NCBI GenBank assembly: GCA_949987565.1
Contig: OX465119.1
Coordinates: forward strand, 8,922,895 to 8,986,894
Direction: 5' to 3'
DNA: 64,000 nt
From: Luidia sarsii
Taxonomy: Eukaryota > Echinodermata > Asteroidea > Paxillosida > Luidiidae
The notes beneath the pieces are model-generated. The model did no database searches. It was not told where the DNA came from and saw only the letters and a program-made list of their open reading frames with translations. Position numbers and translations under genes: made by a program. Positions 51,101 through 60,100 of this stretch are shown piece by piece. The number at the start of each line of letters is the position of its first letter. Position 1 is the first letter of the stretch.

Positions 51101-54100
51101 AAAATTTGTGTGTAGAATCGGTTCTTCCGCTAGTTTCTGCTGTACTGCCCGTTTTCAACTCGCCATAATTTTCTCTAGCGCCCTCCTTTGATTTTGTTAA
51201 TCGCACAGGAGACGCTGTGATTCCTAAGCTTACTATCAATATAAGTTTCATTGTGATTGGCCAATGTTAACCACCGTCCAAATGTAGACAAAGATTTTCC
51301 AGCCAATGGAAAAATTTCTTATATCCATGGTCAACCAGTACCCAACACACATTGTTCTACCGCGTTGATGTGAACATGCACTGTACACGTACACACATGT
51401 GGCCTGTGTGACTTGTGTTTACACAATAGTTAATCCCCAAGATCAAGAGATAAGGGTACAGGCACAGCAGTTTTCGAAAGAGCGTTTTTGCTATGGAAGG
51501 AATTGATATTTGATTTTTGATATTTGATTTTTTTCTCAATTCGTGTTAACTAGTCATGGGCCCACTCGCAAAGTCAAGCAAATAAAATACCGGTAGTCAA
51601 GTATAAAAAAAAGGAAAAGAAAAGCAAAAATGACAGTAATCACATTTTGAGATCTCAGTCAGTAACGTTCCCTTCACAGTGCTCTGCTAGTCTCCAAGAA
51701 AGGTCCAGCAAAGGTCAATGAAAAAATAATTCATAGCATGTGATTGCCAAGCAACCAATCAGATCACAGAGATCCCACCTGAGAGATTGTTAGCTTCTCA
51801 TCAATGAACCCAGGGAAAGAACTTACTGAGGACTTCGCAGTTGACGCCGGCAAAGTTCAGAGGGCATCTGCAGTTGTACTCTGAGCCGCGATTCACACAG
51901 GAACCGCCGTTGACGCACGGAACACTCAAACATGGATTAGCTGTGGATCAAAAGGGTCATGCAAAATCAGACATGAACAAAGAAAGAAGAAAGTAGGGCC
52001 TATTGCAATTTGAAAAGCGGCAGCTTTGGTTTTGACTGCCAGGTATATAAAAACTGAAAACTTGCAATAACGTTACATCCCCCAGATTGATTGTTAGTAA
52101 CACTGCAAAGTAGTTCTGTAAAATAGATTTGAGTGATAAAATGTCTATTGCTGAGACCCTTTAACAGCACCATGAATGTGTGATATTTTACGTGTACCAG
52201 CCATTCACGGTAAATAAACAACCTGTCAGTGTAAAACTAAAGTCCTACAGAGCACATGAGGTAAGGTGACTTAAACAAAATTGTTGTTCTCAAAATTTAG
52301 TGGGCCTGACGTTTCGATCCTCACAATACCTTTCTCAAAGGCAGAGTGACAAGGACAATGTACATGAAATGTTTACAGATACATGTACATGAAGGAAGGG
52401 GGAAGAGAGTGAATAGGACACGGATGAGAAACACAGGACAAAGAGGAAAGCTGGTAGGGTGAGATCAAAGGGAAGGGCAAGGAGTAGGGTAGGGATTAGT
52501 GAGAAGAGGGGGAAAGATCAAAGAGAGAAGTGTGGAGGAGTGAACACAAAAGAAGGATTATCAGAAAGCATGCAGAATTGTTGTTAGTTTACCACATGAC
52601 CATGGATTAAAGAAAGTCCTCAGTGGGAATGGTTATTAGTGAATGAACTTACAGTACTGGCAGATTGTTCCACTGTAGAGAATGGGGCAGTCACAGTGGA
52701 AGGCCTCATTGGAATTAGGAATAAGATGGCTACATAGTCCATCGTTCAGACAAGGTGCACTTACACAGGGACTCACTGTAAAAATAATAAAAACCAGATC
52801 GTTTCCAATTCCCACAAGACTCTAAAAGGACCTATACAACAGCTGAAAAAGATTGCCACCGTTTGTGTGTTAAACCATTAAACATTCCACAAAAGAAATC
52901 CTACGAAGGTTTTAGCTCAAATGGTAATCTGATAAAGTAGAAAAAGGCAAAAAACATTCACGGTTTGCGCAACGTTCTGTAGTAAAAGAAATAGTTTATT
53001 ACTTGCGAGTAATAAAATATTTTGTCAATGCTTGAGAGAAGATTTCTGGAGAAGTACAGAATCCCCGACCGTAAGATATTTCAACATGAGGATTCTATCA
53101 ACATCATCAACAAACTGCGTAAATTGGAAGGAAATCTGTAAAAATCGATGTTTTCCGATCTTCCCAATGTTGTATTGGGGCCTTTAAGCCACAATTACAA
53201 CTGGGTAAACCTCTACGACACGGTAGTTACTTTTTAAATCCAGTAGAAACCTCCCGTAAACTTTTCTCTTTGTCCATACTTGAACCGAATCCAGTGGTTA
53301 CTAATACTGGCCAAGGTGTGCCTAGTACATTGTAAAAGAGACCAGGTAAATTTTACCGAGTTGATAAGTTCAGTGGAAACGCGCAACTTGGTGAATTGGT
53401 CAATATGATTTGGGGGTGACTATGACAGTACATCGTCGAGGTAGTGAAGTCATGATGCCTTACCTATTTCACACCTGTATCCGGAATAAAGATCAGGGCA
53501 GGAGCAGGAGTAGTAGGAATTGAATGGGGTGCATGTACCGCCATTCTCACAGGGGTTGCTGGCGCAAGGCTCGTACGTCGCTGACAAGAAAAGACAAGAG
53601 CAAGACAAATAAGACTTGAAGGTTTGCATGGTGGAAGGTTTTGCTGTGACACCGTGTATCTCTTCTCTTTCAAGAAGTGTGGCTCTGAAAAGAGCCGGGA
53701 AAATTTTCAGGGCCACACTTCTTGAAAGAGAAGAGATACATGGTGTCACTGTCCGTAAACCTTCCACTTTACATGTAGGCTCCTGTGGGTGTTGCTACGC
53801 TGCAAAAGTTCATTCAACTCAAGTGTGCAAGTAGGTGAAACGTTTTGTTGTGAAAACAATGAGTAAGCAAGCACTAAATGTATCTTACTATATCCGTTTT
53901 CTAAATGAAGGCTTAGGCTCTGACTTAGGCTTCGGACAAGTTTCTGCTCAATGGTTTCATCCATGCTTTTTTTTTAAATGGCCTGTTTCTCCTTAATTAA
54001 GTCATAAAAAAAAAAAATTGAGAATGAATGTACACATTTTCCGATAACTCGAAAATGCAATATGCTGCAGGCGTCAAGCATGCATCAAATGAAAGCTTAT

Positions 54101-57100
54101 TAAATGGCCTTGCCATGCATGTGTAAAGCAAAATTGCGACTCAAGTACCTTTTTTGCAGAGTGGGTTGCAAATATTTATTTGGGAACTCACCGAATCCTT
54201 GGCAAAGTGGACCAACCCAGCCAGGTGTGCAGTCACAGATGTAGGCCGTGTTAGCATTCTGTAAGATGCACGTGGCTCCATTGAAGCAGGGATCACTGGC
54301 ACACGGGTTGTCGAAACCTGCCACAAGCAGACCCATACATAAGCCATGAGACATTATGAAGATTAAGACACAATTTATAAAACGATTGGAAATTTTGGGG
54401 GATAAATAAATAAGCTCATGCACCTTGACAATCTAGAGTGCTAAAATTATGAATCACTCAATGGTTTTTAGACGCTTAAGACTTCATACAGTCCATTCAC
54501 TCAAAGTTGAGCTTGACCTCAGTTTTATTACCGGGTAAATGCTATGGCATGCTCCCTCCTCCAGTCCACCCACAGCTGGCCTATCCAAGTTGAGCTCAAC
54601 CTCGGCCTTATTCAATGCTTTAATTTATGGCATGCCCCCTCCTCCAGTCCACCCACAGCTGGCCTATCCAAGTTGAGCTCAACCTCAGCCTCATTCAAAC
54701 CTATGGCATGCCCCCCTCCTCCAGTCCACCCACAGCTGGCCTATCCAAGTTGAGCTCAACCTCAGCCTCATTCAATGCTATGGCATGCCCCCCCCTCCAG
54801 TCCACCCACAGCTGGCCTATCCAAGTTGAGCTCAACCTCAGCCTCATTCAAACCTATGGCATGCCCCCCTCCTCCAGTCCACCCACAGCTGGCCTATCCA
54901 AGTTGAGCTCAACCTCAGCCTCATTCAATGCTATGGCATGCCCCCCCCTCCAGTCCACCCACAGCTGGCCTATCCAAGTTGAGCTCAACCTCAGCCTCAT
55001 TCAAACCTATGGCATGCCCCCCTCCTCCAGTCCACCCACAGCTGGCCTATCCAAGTTGAGCTCAACCTCGACCTCATTCAATGCTATGGCATGCCCCCCC
55101 CCTCCAGTCCACCCACAGCTGGCCTATCCAAGTTGAGCTCAACCTCAGCCTCATTCAAACCTATGGCATGCCCCCCCCCCCTCCAGTCCACCCACAGCTG
55201 GCCTATCCAAGTTGAGCTCAACCTCGGCCTCATTCAATGCTATGGCATGCCCCCCCCCTCCAGTCCACCCACAGCTGGCCTATCCAAGTTGAGCTCAACC
55301 TCAGCCTCATTCAAACCTATGGCATGCCCCCCCCTCCAGTCCACCCACAGCTGGCCTATCCAAGTTGAGCTCAACCTCGACCTCATTCAATGCTATGGCA
55401 TGCCCCCCCCTCCAGTCCACCCACAGCTGGCCTATCCAAGTTGAGCTCAACCTCGGCCTCATTCAATGCTATGGCATACCCCCTCCTCCAGTCCACCCAC
55501 AGCTGGCCTATCCAAGTTGAGCTCAACCTCGGCCTCATTCAATGCTATGGCATGCCCCCCTCCTCCAGTCCACCCACAGCTGGCCTATCCAAGTTGAGCT
55601 CAACCTCGGCCTCATTCAATGCTATGGCATGCCCCCCTCCTCCAGTCCACTCACAGCTGACCTATCCAAGTTGAGCTCAACCTCGGCCTCATTCAATGCT
55701 ATGGCATGCCCCCCCCCCCTCCAGTCCACCCACAACTGGCCTATCCAAGTTGAGCTCAACCTCAGCCTCATTCAAACCTATGGCATGCCCCCCCCCTCCA
55801 GTCCACCCACAACTGGCCTATCCAAGTTGAGCTCAACCTCAGCCTCATTAAAACATCTGGCATGCCCCCCTCTTCCAGTCCATCCACAGCTGTCCTATCC
55901 AAGTTGAGCTCAGTCTTGGCCTCATTAAATCCTATGGCAAGGCCCAAATTTTCCAGTCCACCCACAGCTGACCTATCAAAAATTGTTATCGCCTGTTGGT
56001 GCCAAATTTCACATGGACACATGCATGACCAACAGTGTAACATTTTTGTTTAAATAGTTGATTGACTTGTACATGTCTATTTGGTCCCTGTGAAGTGTTG
56101 TTCATAGTCACGTTTTTGTATATCAAGGTTGATCAATATGAGTAACCACTGCCAAAAGAGTGACCCGAGGTTACTTCATCTATGACATCATCTAAAAGTA
56201 GTGAGTCTTGGTCACTCACCGAATGTGCACTCGTCGCCCGTCCAGCCTGGTCTGCACTCACAGTGGTACTCGGCACCTATCTCTGTGCATGTGCCCCCGT
56301 TCTGGCATGGGTTGCTGTTGCACGGTATGGCTGGTGAGGATAAGGGTGAAATATCAATCATTTGATTTGTGCATTGTTTGGATCCTAACATAATTCCTGC
56401 CAGGATCAAATTTTTGGGAACTTTATTTCAAAAACCTATGATTATGACTTGTGGCATCAGTTTGAACTTACGTATTTCACATTGGTCCCCGATCCATGGC
56501 ACGACACAGGTACAATTATACCCATCGGGTAGCAGGTGACACTCCCCCTCGTTCATACAAGGCGTATTGTAGCAAAAGTCCTCTGCAAGACAAACCAATG
56601 AGGGCAAAATAAACAGTGATCTGAGCTGAGAGAATAGGCTCCAATGGGTGACCCTGTAGTAGATAGCACATACAAACAAGGTACAACCGGGTTCAAATTG
56701 GTACCTACATATTATAGCAATAGACAGTACACACAGACTGGGCAAAGCTTACGCGCTCAAATGGGCACATAGACATCACACACAGGTACAACTGGGCTCC
56801 AGTGGGTACCCCGCATCAGACACTACACACAGGTCAGGTACAACTGGGTTAATATGGGGACCCCTCAATAGACAGCACGTACAGAATGGCAACAACTGCG
56901 TTAGTGAGCAGGCAGGGATCGAAATAAGCGGATACGCAATTCAAAGCACCAACCAACCAATTGCAAGATCACTATTATAATTTTCCGCATAAATCTGCAT
57001 ACCTGAATAAAAAATGAGAGCGGTCAAACATTACTGATGAATGGTACCCACCCAATTCAAGGAAGGACATGCAGCCACCCAAGCCCTGACTTTTCAATTC

Positions 57101-60100
57101 ATTTAAATATTTGACATGCATTAACATCCCATACATTATATGAATAACATGTACATGTATTAGCATGTATGAATATACAATGCGTTTCCACATGCATACT
57201 ATGTGTATATGAAGAGGTAATGTGGTTTTCTTTGACTTGACTGGAATTTGAACACGAGATCTCTGGATTAACATACCAGTGCTCTTCCATCTGAGCTATC
57301 CAGCCCTTAGATGGTGGCCTTCCCAAAAAAGTCTTTGCCGGGGTGGGGGCACCAGTCAGAAGCAATTCAACCATTAACTGCTATAATCTCCAGGGATCAC
57401 AGCCCCGCTTTCATTCATGTATTTGGACTTGTGAATATATACATGTAATGAACAATGTGGCACAAATTTGCATACATGAATAAGTAATGAGAGAGTGGTC
57501 TATGTTGTACTTACCTACTTCACAGAAGATTCCGATGTAACCAGCCACACACTGGCAAACATACCCATCTGACTCAAGCTGGCATTTGGCTCCATTCAAG
57601 CAGGGGTCGCTCACACAATAGTTCACTAGAGAAATCCAACAAATGGAACCGAAAATTACCCTCTGCAGGGCTTGAAATATCCACTAGACGATGGACCGAG
57701 TCTAGTGACCGAGTCTAGCACCGAGTGTGACCACATGCGCTTGACCGGTTGTCTAGTGGTTTTTTTTCTTGCACCATGAACAAAATGACATCAATTGTTC
57801 AGGTCCAGTAAGATTCTACAGTTAATCGACCAGTTGTCAAGTGCATTTTTTTGGTGAAATTCGAGCCCTTCTGTGGTATGATTGTGCCCTTTGGAAATGT
57901 GCTACCTGCATGAAATAAGACCAATAAGGCTTTGCATGGTGGGTGAAACAAAATAGGAGGGTTTGAGGTGACACCATGTGTGAGGGCTCTCCAGGGAAGA
58001 GGTATGGTATGGAAGAGAACCTGAGTGGGAGCTCAATGACTGGATGGATCACCAGTATCCACGGCCACCCCAGTGCCCTCTGACACACCCCAGTGAACAC
58101 CCACTGGTTCGCCCCCACCCACTGCCCCCCTCTGGAGTACCCCCCCCCCCCCCCCAGAAGGATTATTCTTCCTGCCTTCCCGCCTCAGCGATCAGCAGGT
58201 TATAAGCTCCTCCACCACCGAGTCCAGGGCATTCTTCTGATGATGGCCAGAGAATACTGGCCGGAACGTCAAGTTATAACTCAGGCTCTTTTCAGAACCA
58301 TACCTCTTCCTAAAGAGACCTTATACGTGTTATACATGGTGTCACTGCAAACCCTCCTACATGTATATGCTATCTGAATCAGAATGTCATCAGAACCTCT
58401 AACTCTCAACAGTTAAAGGGCCTTATGTTTCGATCCTAGCAGGACCTCTAGGATCGAAACGTCAGGCCCTCTAACTTTTGAGATTTATGTATTGCAGGTC
58501 ATTTTAGTCAGTCAACATATCTTATATTAACTTCAGAGCCTCTAATATTGTAAGATTCATTGGAAAAAATATTATCTCATTACATTGATAAGTACTTTTT
58601 AAGATTGAAAAAGTACATGTATAACCTACAAATAAAAAGGGTTGTTGCAAAGGTCTGACTGTGAACGGTGTCATGAGTGAATCATAGGAATGTAGGATGG
58701 TGTTTCAAGATGAAGATTTTTTTTCCTTTGTCAAAGGAAACAATGCTTTCCGCTCTGGGCCTCACCTATTTCGCAGTGGTCGCCGAGGAAGTACTCTGAG
58801 CATGTGCAGATGTAGCCGTCCTCTAGAATCTGACACTCCCCGCCGTTCTGACAAGGATCGCTCCTGCAGTGGTTTACTGTCAACGACAACACCAGTGGAT
58901 GTGAAAGTTAGTGATTGAAGACAAAGAATAGTTGACAATTGGCACAAGGTGTGATTCAGATATGGCTTTTGCCTGGCAACAAGCAAAGCAGCATTTAAAC
59001 ATTGTTGATGAGGGGAAAACCTAGTTGATAAGTATCCATAAATAAACATGGTTTGCTCAAATTAGTTCTTCAACTAAAAGAGCCGAGTTTATCAATGTCA
59101 GGGGAAATCTAAGTAGACATTCATAGCTACAATGCTATATAGAGACAAAAAGATAATTCTTGTAGGATTTGGATAATGGAAGATTAGCTTACAGGGATAC
59201 CTCACACAGGTTTTCACAGATTGAGTGGATGTGTACAGGCCGTGTATAGCTCAAACATAAAGGGATAGTTCACCGAGGTCTGAATGAAACTTCTCAGGAG
59301 AAAAGTTTATCAACCAATTAAAGCAAGAAGCTTACCAATGTCACAGTTGACACCAACAAAACCATTGGCACAGGCACAGGAATACGTGTCATTGCTTAGG
59401 GCACAAGAACCATTCACGCACGGGTTGCTCGCACAATGGTTGACTGTTGAAAAAAAAACCCATAAATATACAGTATGTCATGAGAACATGGACAATTTTG
59501 TTGGAAATACTGGTAGAGTCTTGCCTTATTGATTCTTGTTACTAGTTCAGATGGTAAGATAGCGTTGGTGTGCAAAAAAAGAGGTCTCGGGTTCAAATCC
59601 CGGTCCAGTCAAATGTTTTTTTTCCCTTTATTCCTAGATTTGCTTGACCTAATTCTTGTAACTAATCTTCTGTGTGTTTTACTCAGTTACTGATTCACTT
59701 TGATATCAAAATGTGGAGGGCCTGGCATTTTGATCCTAGCCTGCAGCAGGACCTTTCTCAAAGGCATATTGACAGGGACAAAACCAAATAGGAAGGGGAG
59801 AGTAACTATAAACAGGGATATGGATGAAAGACAGAGGACAATGGGGATAGCTGGTAGGGTGAAATCAAAGGGAAGGGTAGGGGTTTGGCAGTGGAAGGGG
59901 GAAACATCAAAAAGAATTAAATTTTTAATCTAGTTTCCTTGATTTTTTTCATAACAGGGTTAATGGATTGAGCAGAGAATTTACACAGGGTTGTTATCTT
60001 ATGTATACATGTAGGCCCATGGTGAGTATGAAAAGTATCGCAGAGATTGACCTCAAATGGTCTACCCTACCTCTAATGACCCTTTGTTAAGCAGTCTATG

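Noticed and set aside
54544..55907. Several open frames of 70-170 residues
   Set aside because: They are periodic translations of the 77-bp minisatellite.
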